Of a DNA stretch of 54,850 nt, positions 19,452 to 27,831 are shown one piece after another. The position numbers were made by a program, and so were the translations under genes. The stretch is from Hyphomicrobiales bacterium (GTDB lineage Bacteria > Pseudomonadota > Alphaproteobacteria > Rhizobiales > NORP267): NCBI GenBank assembly GCA_030688605.1, contig JAUYJB010000015.1:1-54850 (forward strand), written 5' to 3'. Within the stretch, counting starts at the first letter, position 1. Each line of letters begins with the position of its first letter. Under the pieces are notes generated by a model that saw only the letters and a program-made list of their open reading frames with translations, was not told the DNA's origin and did not search any database.

Positions 19452-20333
19452 TCAGCCTTCGGCGCTCTTCTCGGGCCGCTCCACCGTCAGGATGGGGACC
19501 CGCAATCGGGCCGCAAGCGCCGTCAGGGCCCGTTCGTCATCGAGGCCGAGGGCGCCGCGGCTCAACACCACGAGGCGCTGCTCGATGCTCTCCAATGCCC
19601 GAGCGAGAGCGCCCGGGCTGTCGTCTGCAAGCGGCAGCAGCCGGACGCGGCCAGCGGCGAGGCCAGCCGCGCCGGCAAGCTTGGCGATCCGCTGACGGCC
19701 GGCATCGGCGAGGTCCGTCGACAGCACGACGAGATCGTTATCGCTGGCTGCCGCGATGCGCGCGGCAAGGCGCAGGAGCTCGGTCTGATCGCCGTCGCGC
19801 CCCACGAAGGCCGCGACCGCGCCCCGGCGCCGTCTCACTGGCGCCGGCACATAGAGAACCGAAGCGTGCGAGCGCATCGCCGCGCGGCGCATCGTCACCG
19901 CTGCGTGGCTGGTGCGCTCGGCCGCGCCCCGCGGCTCGATCACGACCATGATGTCGGTGGCGCCGACGGTGCGCGAGACGATGGCCTCGATCTCGCCGCG
20001 CACCGCCTGAAAACGGAACGTGGTCCGGCTCCGCCGCGCGGCTGCCGCAAGCGCCCTGTGGCGGGCGCCGGCGGCAAGCCGCATCTCGCTTTCGAGCCTC
20101 GCCGGTTCGAACGGACGCGAAGCAAGCGAGCCCGCCTCGATCTCGCGTAAAAACGGCAGCGCGGAAAGGCCGAGCACCGCCTCGTCCTCGATGAACAGGC
20201 CCTCGATCTCGAGTCCCATCAGGGCGGCGATCTCCGCCGCGGCGGCAAGGCCCTCCTCGCTGGCGCCGCCGGCGCCGAGCGCAATGATCATGCGGCGGAA
20301 GACCTCGGCGGCGGCGACCTGCGGCGTTCTCAT
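19452..20333 (-). CDS. tandem universal-stress-protein-like protein
   Basis: The 293-residue product has the alternating strand-helix pattern of two USP/Rossmann-like halves. The first contains RRMIIALGAGGASEEGLAAA, EIEGLFIEDEAVL and DIMVVIEPRG; the second contains GAVAAFVGRDGDQTELL, NDLVVLSTDLAD, RLVVLSRGALG and VPILTVERP. The ATP-binding G-x2-G-x9-G(S/T) motif of canonical USPs is not evident. Family assignment is therefore by fold pattern only. Its ATG overlaps the TGA of the Lon-like gene (ATGA at 20330-20333), which indicates coupled translation, and cbiX follows after 4 bases. Confidence 0.65.
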   Translation of the reverse strand: MRTPQVAAAEVFRRMIIALGAGGASEEGLAAAAEIAALMGLEIEGLFIEDEAVLGLSALPFLREIEAGSLASRPFEPARLESEMRLAAGARHRALAAAARRSRTTFRFQAVRGEIEAIVSRTVGATDIMVVIEPRGAAERTSHAAVTMRRAAMRSHASVLYVPAPVRRRRGAVAAFVGRDGDQTELLRLAARIAAASDNDLVVLSTDLADAGRQRIAKLAGAAGLAAGRVRLLPLADDSPGALARALESIEQRLVVLSRGALGLDDERALTALAARLRVPILTVERPEKSAEG

Positions 20334-22798
20334 GGCTTCTTCTCCGTCTCCGCCGCCTCCCCCGCAGCGCCGAAGCGCTTGCGCGCCTCGGCGAAGGCGA
20401 CGAGCCTCTCCTCGGCGCGGCGGTTGACGGAGCCGTCCGGAAACGCGCCGTCGGCCCTGCGCACGCCGGCCGGCATGCCGGTCAGGAGCGCAAGGCCCTG
20501 ATCGACCGTGGCGATGGAATAGACGGCGAACTTTCCGGCGGCGCAGGCCTCGATCACGTCGTCGCGCAGCATCAGGTGCTGGACGTTCGAATCCGGGATG
20601 ATGACCCCCTGGGTGCCGGTCAGCCCGCGCGCCTTGCACAGGTCGAAATGGCCTTCGATCTTCTCGTTCACCCCGCCGATGGCTTGAACATGGCCCATCT
20701 GGTTGATCGAGCCGGTCACCGCCAGATCCTGGCGCAGCGGTACTTCGGCGAGCGCCGAGATCAGCGCGAAGAGCTCGGCGGCGGACGCGCTGTCGCCCTC
20801 GACCCCGCCATAGGATTGCTCGAAGACAAGCGTCGCCGCCAGCGACATCGGCGCTTCCGGCGCATATTGCGCCGCCAGATAGCCGGACAGGATCAGCACC
20901 CCCTTGGAGTGGATCGGGCCGCCGAGCTCGACCTCGCGCTCGATGTCGACGACCTTGCCGGCGCCGAGCCGGACCCGGGCGGTGATCCGGCTCGGCCGGC
21001 CGAAGGCAAAGCCGCCGAGCTGCAACACGCTGAGGCCGTTCACCTGGCCCACCGCCTGGCCCTCGGTGTCGACGAGGGCGATGCCGCGCAGAATATGCTC
21101 CTCGGCGCGCTCCTTGAGGCGGCTGGAGCGGCGGATCTGCGCCTCGACGGCGGCATCGACATCGGTCGCCGTCACCACGTCGCGCTTGGCCTCGCGGGCG
21201 CGGAAGTCGGCTTCGCGCATCAGGTCGGCCATGGGGTCGACGAGCAGCGACAGGCGTTTGCTGTCCTCGGCGAAGCGGCCGCAGCGCTCGACGACCCGGG
21301 CCACGGCGTCACGGTCGAAGGGGCAAAGCCCGTCGCGCCGGCACACGCCGGCGATCAGCCGCGCATAGAGCCCCGCCGTCTCCGGCGCCCAGGGCATCGA
21401 ATCGTCGAAGTCGGCGACCACCTTGAACAGCTCGCGCACGTCGGGGTCGAACTCGGCGAGCAGATAGTAGAGCAGCCGGTCGCCGAACAGCACCAGCTTG
21501 ACGCCGAGCGGGATCGGGTCGGGCTCCAGCGAGATGGTCGAGATGAGGCTGAGATACTCGCCCATCGATTCGATGGTGATGCAGTTGGTCTTCAAGGCTC
21601 GTTTGAGCGCGACCCAGGACAGCGGCTCGATCAGCAGCTGGCGCACATCGATGAGCAGATAGCCGCCGTTCGCGCGATGCAACGCTCCGCCCTTGATGAG
21701 GCTGAAGTTCGTCGTCAGCGCGCCCTGCTGCGACATGTGCTCGACGCGGCCGAGGAGGTTGCGGAGCGAGGGGTGGGTCTCCTCGACCACGGGAGCGCCG
21801 CTGGTCTCCGGCTCCTGGCCGACGATGACGTTGACCTGGTAGCGGTCGAAACGGCCGTCCATGCCGGCAATCGCGACGATGCCGCTTTCCTCCTCGCCGC
21901 TGCTGGCGATGAACAGGCCGGCATTGTCGATCAGGTCCTGGCGCACGACCTCGAGATGCTCGATGACCTGCGGCAGGTCCTTGAAATTCGTTTGGACCTC
22001 CTCGATCGACTGACCGACCGCCGACTTGGCGGCGTCCCGGTTCAGCTCGCGCACGCCGAGCCGCCGCTCCTTGTCCCATTTCGGGATCGACTTGAGGATC
22101 GCGGCGAGCTTTTCCTGGAGGCCCTCGATCACGGTCTCGAATGCCTTGCGCCGGTCCTCGGGCAGCTCGTTGAACACGTCCGGCTTCATGACCTGGCCGT
22201 CCGGCGTCGCCGGCGCCATGGCGAAGCCCATCGGCGTGCGCAGGATGGCGACTTGATTGGTCTCCGCCTCCTTGCGCAGCGCCTCGAACGCCTCCTCCTG
22301 CTTGTGCCGGAACTGCTCCTCGATGGCGTTGCGGCGGTTCTGATAGTCCTCGCTCTCGAAGGCGGCCGGCAGCAGCGTGCCGAGCTCGTCGATGAGTTCG
22401 GCCATGGAATCGCGGAACGCCAAGGCGCGGCCGGGCGGCAGGGAGATGGCGCGCGGCTTGTGCGGTTCGGCGAAATTATTGACATAAACCCAATCGAGAG
22501 GCGGTTCATCCCTCCGCGCCTTGTCCTCCAGGAACTTGCGCACGACCGTGCGTTTGCCGGCGCCCGGCGGGCCGATGACGAACAGGTTGAAGCCGTGCCG
22601 GTCGATGGCGGTGGAAAAGCGGATCGCCTCGATCGCCCGCTCCTGGCCAAGCAGACCGTCGCCCTCGTCGAGATCGGCCGTCGTCTTGAATTCAAGCCCG
22701 GAAAGGTCGCAGCGGCGGACCAGCCGCTCCGGCGGCAGTTTTTCCGCCGCCTCGGACGCCTGCCCGGAGGCCCGGGCGGGGCTCTGGGAACGTGCCAT
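20330..22798 (-). CDS. Lon-like ATP-dependent protease (COG1067 type)
   Basis: The 822-residue protein has an N-terminal ATPase part with Walker A GPPGAGKR (76-83), a long coiled insertion (about 150-290), the second ATPase region with GALHRANGGYLLIDVRQLL, and a C-terminal Lon protease domain. The Ser-Lys dyad is readable as Ser670 in VEGDSASAAE and Lys713 in VNEKIEGHF, with the 43-residue spacing seen in Lon. It lacks the Lon N-terminal substrate domain, as do the LonB/LonC-like and COG1067 groups. Substrates are unknown. It heads the tight Lon-USP-CbiX group and lies 128 bases downstream of the CheR-like gene. Confidence 0.92.
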   Translation of the reverse strand: MARSQSPARASGQASEAAEKLPPERLVRRCDLSGLEFKTTADLDEGDGLLGQERAIEAIRFSTAIDRHGFNLFVIGPPGAGKRTVVRKFLEDKARRDEPPLDWVYVNNFAEPHKPRAISLPPGRALAFRDSMAELIDELGTLLPAAFESEDYQNRRNAIEEQFRHKQEEAFEALRKEAETNQVAILRTPMGFAMAPATPDGQVMKPDVFNELPEDRRKAFETVIEGLQEKLAAILKSIPKWDKERRLGVRELNRDAAKSAVGQSIEEVQTNFKDLPQVIEHLEVVRQDLIDNAGLFIASSGEEESGIVAIAGMDGRFDRYQVNVIVGQEPETSGAPVVEETHPSLRNLLGRVEHMSQQGALTTNFSLIKGGALHRANGGYLLIDVRQLLIEPLSWVALKRALKTNCITIESMGEYLSLISTISLEPDPIPLGVKLVLFGDRLLYYLLAEFDPDVRELFKVVADFDDSMPWAPETAGLYARLIAGVCRRDGLCPFDRDAVARVVERCGRFAEDSKRLSLLVDPMADLMREADFRAREAKRDVVTATDVDAAVEAQIRRSSRLKERAEEHILRGIALVDTEGQAVGQVNGLSVLQLGGFAFGRPSRITARVRLGAGKVVDIEREVELGGPIHSKGVLILSGYLAAQYAPEAPMSLAATLVFEQSYGGVEGDSASAAELFALISALAEVPLRQDLAVTGSINQMGHVQAIGGVNEKIEGHFDLCKARGLTGTQGVIIPDSNVQHLMLRDDVIEACAAGKFAVYSIATVDQGLALLTGMPAGVRRADGAFPDGSVNRRAEERLVAFAEARKRFGAAGEAAETEKKP

Positions 22799-22926
22799 CT
22801 TCTCGTCCTTGCTCGGTTCCCCCGCTCAACAGGATAGAGCGGAGTGTCGTCGTTTCGGTTGACGCGGGTCAATAGCCCGGAAGCCGTCCTGGTTCCATTC
22901 GGCGGCACGATCCGCCCTGCGGTCCG

Positions 22927-23748
22927 TCACGCCGCTTCGTCGCGCCGGTAAATCTCCCGGCAGCCGGTCAGCGCGCGGTACCCGCGAGCACCTTGCGGCA
23001 GCCTTTCGCGCACTCCGACGACCAGATAGCCCCGAGGCCGCAGCACGGCCGCGATCCGGTCAAGCGTGTCGCGTTGCGGCGCCGGCATGAAATAAGTGAA
23101 GGCGAGGTTGCGGCACAAGACCAGATCGAACGGGCCGGGCGGCGCCTCGCTGCGAATGTCCTGTAGCAGGAAAGCCACGTCCCGCCGATAGGCATCCGCT
23201 ACGCAATAGGTTGCGTTCGAGCGCGTAAACCCTCGGGAAAGCCACTCGGGCGGCATGTCCTCGAGGCTGCCGCGGGAATAGCAGCCCTGCCGCGCGCGGC
23301 GGATCATGACCGGATCGGCGTCCGTGCCGACGATCTCGAACCCGATTTCGGGAAATCTTGCCTGAATTTCGGCCGCCCACAGGATTCTCAGCGTGTAGAC
23401 CTCTTCGCCCGAGGCGCACCCGGCGCACCAGGAGCGCACGGCGCGCGCCTCGGCGCACGCGTTCTGGGCCAGCGCCGGCACGATTTCGCGCCGCAGAACG
23501 GCGAAGACCTGACTGTCGCGGTAGAAGCGCGAGACGGTGATGCGGCAGGCCGCGTCCAGCACCGCCCATTCCTCGGGATCGGCGTTCAAGCGTTCGCGAT
23601 ATTGCCGGATGGTCTCAAGCCCAAGTTCCTTCAGCCTCCGGCCGACGCGCTTGCACACCTGGCGGCGCACCTTGCGGAACCCCGGCCAACGCAGCTCAAG
23701 CTGCGGCAATGCCCATCGCAGGAATTCAACGCAGTCGGCGTCCTTCAT
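22927..23748 (-). CDS. CheR-type SAM-dependent methyltransferase, not in a chemotaxis cluster
   Basis: The 273-residue protein has the CheR all-helical N-terminal part (about 1-85, with ITVSRFYRDSQVF matching the NVTxFFRd motif) and the SAM domain with SWCAGCASGEEVYTL (motif I, about 106-120), GTDADPVMIRRAR and FDLVLCRNLAFTYF. Classical CheR reads GCSTGEEPYS at motif I, so the site is kept in outline. No chemotaxis genes are nearby, and the usual partner, a receptor, is absent from this window. It starts 12 bases after the glutamine amidotransferase stop, whose TAG overlaps its AGGA ribosome site. Confidence 0.85.
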   Translation of the reverse strand: MKDADCVEFLRWALPQLELRWPGFRKVRRQVCKRVGRRLKELGLETIRQYRERLNADPEEWAVLDAACRITVSRFYRDSQVFAVLRREIVPALAQNACAEARAVRSWCAGCASGEEVYTLRILWAAEIQARFPEIGFEIVGTDADPVMIRRARQGCYSRGSLEDMPPEWLSRGFTRSNATYCVADAYRRDVAFLLQDIRSEAPPGPFDLVLCRNLAFTYFMPAPQRDTLDRIAAVLRPRGYLVVGVRERLPQGARGYRALTGCREIYRRDEAA

Positions 23749-23760
23749 CTGGAGCGGTTC

Positions 23761-24612
23761 CTAGTCGGCAGCCGCCGGGGTAACGCATTCCAGGAGTTCC
23801 GGGGCCATCGGCTCGATGTGCATGAAGATATCCGGGTCGATGCTGAACACGGTGCCATTGGGCACGCCGAGCCAGGCCTCGTCGGTAATCGGCTCGGAAG
23901 CGACCTCCACGGCGCGATAGTCCCGCTTGGAGGAGTGATGCACATGCGGCTGGCCGCAGACGGGGCAATGGATGATTTCGTTGCGTTCCAGATACCAGAG
24001 GGTCCGGTTGAGGCGCGAACCGACGAGATGGTCGCCGTCGGTCCACAGCACGTTCAAGGAGATCCTCGCGTCGGGGTCCACCTCCATCGACCACAGGACG
24101 ATCTGTCTAAGCCCCTCGTGCAGCGTCTCGCGCAACGCCCGCTCCGGCGCCCGCATCTCGAGAGAAAGCAGATAACGGAAGATATGCTCGCTGTCCGTGG
24201 TGCCGCGAATCTCGTTGCGGTGGAGTGGGTCCATGGCTTCCAGCATCCACCGGCGGATCGCGTCGAAATTCGGGACGGTGCCGTTATGGGCGAACAGCCA
24301 GCGGCCATGCTCGAAAGGATGCGTGTTTTCGATGGCCGGCGGGCCGACCGTGGCGCGGCGCACATGGGCGATGACGGTGCGCGCATAGACCCGTGTTGCC
24401 GTCTTCTTGAAATGCTCGCCGTGATAGGCGGCCCAGGCCTGCTTTTCGACGAATGGAATGCCGTCCGGATAGCCGGCGACGCCCCAGCCGTGACCGTTGG
24501 TCAGCCCTTCCCGGTCGCGGATGCTCTGCGCCATCAGCGCGTTTTGCGCATGGATCAGGCTGCACTCGATCCGAGTGGGCTCGTTGGCATGGAAACCGTA
24601 AAGGCGGCACAT
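23761..24612 (-). CDS. class II glutamine amidotransferase (YafJ/EgtC-like)
   Basis: The 283-residue Ntn-hydrolase begins MCRLYGFHANEPT, so removal of Met1 exposes the catalytic Cys2. Other family marks are TNGHGWGVAGYPDG, VIAHVRRATVGPP (substrate Arg), NTHPFEHGRWLFAHNGTV and GTTDSEHIF. Such proteins hydrolyse glutamine or gamma-glutamyl amides; YafJ has no defined substrate, and EgtC acts in ergothioneine synthesis. No egt genes occur in this window. A later CPVCGQPH stretch suggests a small metal-binding addition. I start at 24612 rather than 24639 so that Cys is residue 2. It is first in a same-strand run through cheR, lon-like, usp-like and cbiX, and is divergent from the ATP-grasp gene. 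Confidence 0.9.
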   Translation of the reverse strand: MCRLYGFHANEPTRIECSLIHAQNALMAQSIRDREGLTNGHGWGVAGYPDGIPFVEKQAWAAYHGEHFKKTATRVYARTVIAHVRRATVGPPAIENTHPFEHGRWLFAHNGTVPNFDAIRRWMLEAMDPLHRNEIRGTTDSEHIFRYLLSLEMRAPERALRETLHEGLRQIVLWSMEVDPDARISLNVLWTDGDHLVGSRLNRTLWYLERNEIIHCPVCGQPHVHHSSKRDYRAVEVASEPITDEAWLGVPNGTVFSIDPDIFMHIEPMAPELLECVTPAAAD

Positions 24613-24771
24613 GGTGCGTTGCCAAGCAGGCGCCGGCACGTGGGCCCGGAAAGTTGCAGCCGTGACGAGACTATCGCCTGGAGGCGGGCTCGAAATTGAC
24701 CATGATCAAGGTCACCCAAAGCCATGAGACCCAAGCTTGGTTACCGGCAGCCGCTGGATTGAGGTCCGAGC

Positions 24772-26304
24772 ATGACCGGTCTCGCGGGATTTTTGGAAAG
24801 CAACCTGGCCGACCCCGTACTCGCCACGCGCGGCTCGGTCCCGGTCATGGCGAATTTTGCCGCCTCGGTTGCGCCGTCGGAAGCAGCACGGCTTGAGGGC
24901 ATCGCCGCCCACTTGCTGGCGAACGAGCCGACGCTCTCGTCCACGGATGTGTTCGGGCCGGGCGTCGAGGCGGGCTTGGGCGAGGGCGCAGCGCTCTTCA
25001 TCGGCGACCACCGCGAAGTGGCCCTGATGAGGCCGCAAAACGCGCAGGTGTACGAATACCGGCTGTCGCATCTGGCCGCCGACGGAGACATGCTGCTCAT
25101 CAGCGGCAGCCGCAGCGCCGCCTTCGAGCATTACCGCGAGCATGGGCTGGGCTTGGGAGCCATCGATGCCCTCACCGTGCCGGCGGCGGGCGGCGACGAG
25201 CGCACGCCCCTGGCGACCAGGTGTCTCAGCGATGCGAAGGCGTTCGACCGTATCGCGGCGAAGGCGAGCGGGGCCGGAGGGCTGACGATCCTTCCCTATA
25301 TCGGCAGGGGCAGCGCCTGGGTGCTTGCCGGGGCGCTGGCGGAGCGCAGCGGCGCGCCCGTCCGCGTCGCCGGGCCGCCGCCGCGGCTCACCCGCCGGGT
25401 CAATGACAAGGTGTGGTTTTCGCACCGGGTCACGGAGGTCCTGGGAGCGCGGGCGCAGCCCCGCTTTCATTCAGTCTACGGTCCCGCCGCGCTTGCCGCC
25501 TGCGTGGCCCGCCTGGCGCAAGACGCCGACAGGGTCGCGATCAAGATTCCCGACAGCGCCGGGTCGGCCGGCAATGTCTGCCTGGATTCGGACGACATCA
25601 GGCCTCGGGCGATGCCGGCGCTGAGCGCCTATCTGCACAGGGTGCTGGGCGGAATCGGGTGGCTCGGCGCATACCCGCTGCTGGTTGAGGTGTGGGACGC
25701 GCCGGTTCTTGCCAGCCCGTCGATACAGATCTGGATCCCGACCCTCGCGGACGGACCACCGGTTCTCGAAGGCATGTTCGAGCAGATCGTTGCCGGGCGG
25801 CGGGCCGAGTTCGTCGGGTCCCTGCCGGCGTCGCTGCCCGAGCGTTGGACGCCGGTCATCGCCGATGAGGCGTTTCGGCTTGCCCGCCTATTCCAGCTTC
25901 TGGGCTATTTCGGGCGCTGCAGCTTCGATGCCGTCATTGCCGGCCGCGACTATGAGACCGCCATCCTGCACTGGATCGAATGCAATGGACGCTGGGGCGG
26001 CGTATCGATTCCGATGACACTGGCAAATCGCCTGACCGGAAACTGGGCCGGCAGGGGCCTCGTGGTCGTGCAATTGAGCCGATTGGCGCTTGCCGCAAGG
26101 CCCTTCGCGCAGGCGCTCGATCTGGTGGGCGAGCGCTTGTACGGCGCCGGGCGGCGCGGGGAAGGCGTCATATTGCTGTCGCCCTTGGGAATCGAGCAGG
26201 GAACGGCCATCAATCTTGCGGCGATCGCCGGCACCACCGAGGGCGCGAAGACGCTGGCGGAAGCGGCCGTCGCGGCGCTCAAGACCGCGCCGCGTCCGGA
26301 TTGA
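24772..26304 (+). CDS. unknown ATP-grasp ligase with pre-ATP-grasp domain
   Basis: The 510-residue protein appears to be an ATP-grasp enzyme, a class that joins a carboxylate to an amine through an acyl phosphate. Residues about 70-225 look like a Rossmann pre-ATP-grasp domain (DGDMLLISGSRSA, GLTILPYIGRG) ending NDKVWFSHRVTEVLG. Residues 253-270 give the ATP-binding lysine and glycine loop (RVAIKIPDSAGSAGN, Lys258). VEVWDA (Glu306) fits the hinge. Asp386 and HWIECNGRWGG (Glu403, Asn405, Arg407) supply the metal site. I cannot name a substrate; peptide ligases of the PGM1 type are the nearest idea. It is divergent from the glutamine amidotransferase gene, with 159 bases between starts. Confidence 0.7.
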   Translation: MTGLAGFLESNLADPVLATRGSVPVMANFAASVAPSEAARLEGIAAHLLANEPTLSSTDVFGPGVEAGLGEGAALFIGDHREVALMRPQNAQVYEYRLSHLAADGDMLLISGSRSAAFEHYREHGLGLGAIDALTVPAAGGDERTPLATRCLSDAKAFDRIAAKASGAGGLTILPYIGRGSAWVLAGALAERSGAPVRVAGPPPRLTRRVNDKVWFSHRVTEVLGARAQPRFHSVYGPAALAACVARLAQDADRVAIKIPDSAGSAGNVCLDSDDIRPRAMPALSAYLHRVLGGIGWLGAYPLLVEVWDAPVLASPSIQIWIPTLADGPPVLEGMFEQIVAGRRAEFVGSLPASLPERWTPVIADEAFRLARLFQLLGYFGRCSFDAVIAGRDYETAILHWIECNGRWGGVSIPMTLANRLTGNWAGRGLVVVQLSRLALAARPFAQALDLVGERLYGAGRRGEGVILLSPLGIEQGTAINLAAIAGTTEGAKTLAEAAVAALKTAPRPD

Positions 26305-26500
26305 CGGCTCTTGGGCGCGCCGCGCCGTCGTCCTGCACGCGGGACCGCCATCGGCCGGGGACGCTGAATCATAGCCGCCGAATGGCGGGTCAATCGGCGT
26401 TAATGCTTCATTAGCACCAGTTGCAGAAATCGTCGTCAGTGGAGGCAAACGGGGCTTCATTTGGCCTCCGATTCATTGTTCCTGCACTTGTCGCCCCTAA

Positions 26501-27007
26501 CGTGGCCAGTCTTCGCGACGTGCCCGCGGCGCGGGCCTGCCGGCGAATCGCCTCGAGCTCGAAATCACCGAGGTGGTGCCGATCGCCGACACGACGCGAA
26601 CGCTCGACGTGCTCAATGCGCTGCGGCAACTCGGCGTCCACATCGCGATGGACGATTTCGGCACCGGCTATTCGAGCCTCGGCTATCTGCGCCGCTTCCC
26701 GTTCGACAAGATCAAGATCGACCGGTCCTTCATCGGCGATCTCAATCGCGACGGCGACGCGCAGGCGATCGTCCGCGCCATCATCGCACTGAGGCGGGCG
26801 CTCAGCATTCACATCAACGCCGAAGGCGTGGAGACGATCGAGCAGGCGCAGGCATTGATGAAGGAGGGGTGCGAGGAGGTCCAGGGATATCTCTACGGCA
26901 AACCGATGCCGCAAAAGGATATCAACGAACTGCCGGTCCGTTCAGGCATACTCACGGCGCCGGCGGAGCCCACCGACTCTTCGGTCACGGTCGCGAAGTC
27001 GGCCTGA
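26501..27007 (+). pseudogene. EAL-domain (cyclic-di-GMP phosphodiesterase) 3' remnant
   Basis: The frame carries only the second half of an EAL domain: GLPANRLELEITEV, then MDDFGTGYSSLGYLRRFPFD, KIKIDRSFIGDL, INAEGVETIEQA and QGYLYGKPMP. The first half, with the E-A-L signature and its glutamate, is absent, and an in-frame TAA stands at 26498. An ATG at 26573 could start a 144-residue protein, but that would lack essential catalytic residues. I read it as a truncated GGDEF-EAL gene left by deletion or recombination. The 200 bases between the ATP-grasp gene and this remnant show nothing else. Confidence 0.8.
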
Positions 27008-27109
27008 GCCCGGATTCGCTATCCCGGTCCACTGTGGAAGCTTGCACAAGCGCGCCTGCCGCGGGCCGCGCCATTGACTTGCACCCCTGATCGTGTAGCA
27101 CTTGCAATC

Positions 27110-27300
27110 AGGCGGTTCCCGTCGGCCGGACGGCCAGGGGATCAAAAGGGAACACGGTGCGGCGTACCCATCAGGGGCCAAGACCGTGGCTGCCCCCGCA
27201 ACTGTGAACGGCGAGGTCTGCGCCTTGTTGTGCCACTGGGAAACCGGGAAGGCTTAGCGCAGCGCCAACGACCCGTGAGCCAGGAGACCTGCCGCCAGCG
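27110..27300 (+). promoter_or_regulatory. cobalamin (B12) riboswitch
   Basis: The conserved core is plain: AAGGGAACACGGTGCGG, then GACCGTGGCTGCCCCCGCAA with CTGTGAACGG (the B12 box), GCCACTGGG, AACCGGGAAGGC, and finally GACCCGTGAGCCAGGAGACC. It lies 66 bases ahead of cbtB and presumably switches the whole cbtB-cbtA-cobW-cobN-cobO operon off when adenosylcobalamin is plentiful. Class: cobalamin riboswitch, Rfam RF00174 type. Exact ends are approximate. Confidence 0.97.
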
Positions 27301-27365
27301 GTCGAGAGCGTGGCGCGATGCCCGTTCGGCCGGATCGTCCCTTGGACGCGCACACGGAGGGTGTC

Positions 27366-27545
27366 ATGCTCAGAACACTTATTCCCGGTCTATCCATCGC
27401 AAGAATCGGCGAGCGCCACGCAGCCGCGCTGGTGTCCGCCCTGCTCGGCCTCGTCTTCATTGCCGGCGTCGGCTTTGCCAGCCCTGAGGCCATTCACGCC
27501 GCCGCCCACGACACGCGCCACGCCTTCACCTTCCCCTGCCACTGA
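27366..27545 (+). CDS. cbtB: CbtB, cobalt transporter subunit
   Basis: CbtB is a one-span membrane protein that accompanies CbtA in predicted B12-regulated cobalt uptake. The 59-residue protein has one membrane segment (about 19-37, ALVSALLGLVFIAGVGFA) and the characteristic histidine-rich end HAAAHDTRHAFTFPCH, likely the metal site. The ATG at 27366 follows GGAGGG. It is the first gene after the riboswitch. Confidence 0.93.
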   Translation: MLRTLIPGLSIARIGERHAAALVSALLGLVFIAGVGFASPEAIHAAAHDTRHAFTFPCH

Positions 27546-27623
27546 GGGCAAGTCCCATGGGGAGGCTTCGGGGTATTATACCTCTCCTCGGCGCGGAGGG
27601 GTTATCGGGCGTCCTCTTCCCTC

Positions 27624-27740
27624 GTCGTCCCCGCGCAGGCGGGGATCCATTGGCGATGCCGCTTGCTGATCCCGAAAGAGGGCGGATAGGGAAGTGGCCG
27701 CGGCTCAGGCCAATGGGTTCCCGATTTCTCGGGAACGACG
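27624..27740. repeat. MITE-like inverted pair of hairpin repeats inside the cbt operon
   Basis: The left arm (27624-27653) reads GTCGTCCCCGCGCAGGCGGG then GATCCATTGG. The right arm (27711-27740), reversed, reads GTCGTTCCCGAGAAATCGGG then AACCCATTGG. Each arm is itself a hairpin, so the 117-bp unit is a pair of inverted hairpins around a 57-bp centre. Related sequences are scattered in many proteobacterial genomes. It fills the 286-bp gap between cbtB and cbtA. Confidence 0.85.
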
Positions 27741-27831
27741 GTATGGGTCGGGCGCTGTCGGGGTCGGCGATGTGGGCATGTGATTTCCGGGAGTCAACTC
27801 ACCCGTTCGTCGGTACACCGAGGGAAATGCC

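Noticed and set aside
20576-22837. Plus-strand open frame of 753 codons opposite the Lon-like gene
   Set aside because: Antisense shadow; the minus strand has intact ATPase and protease motifs.
27624-27740. tRNA or structured RNA gene between cbtB and cbtA
   Set aside because: No tRNA cloverleaf; the two arms are an inverted repeat pair of a dispersed type.
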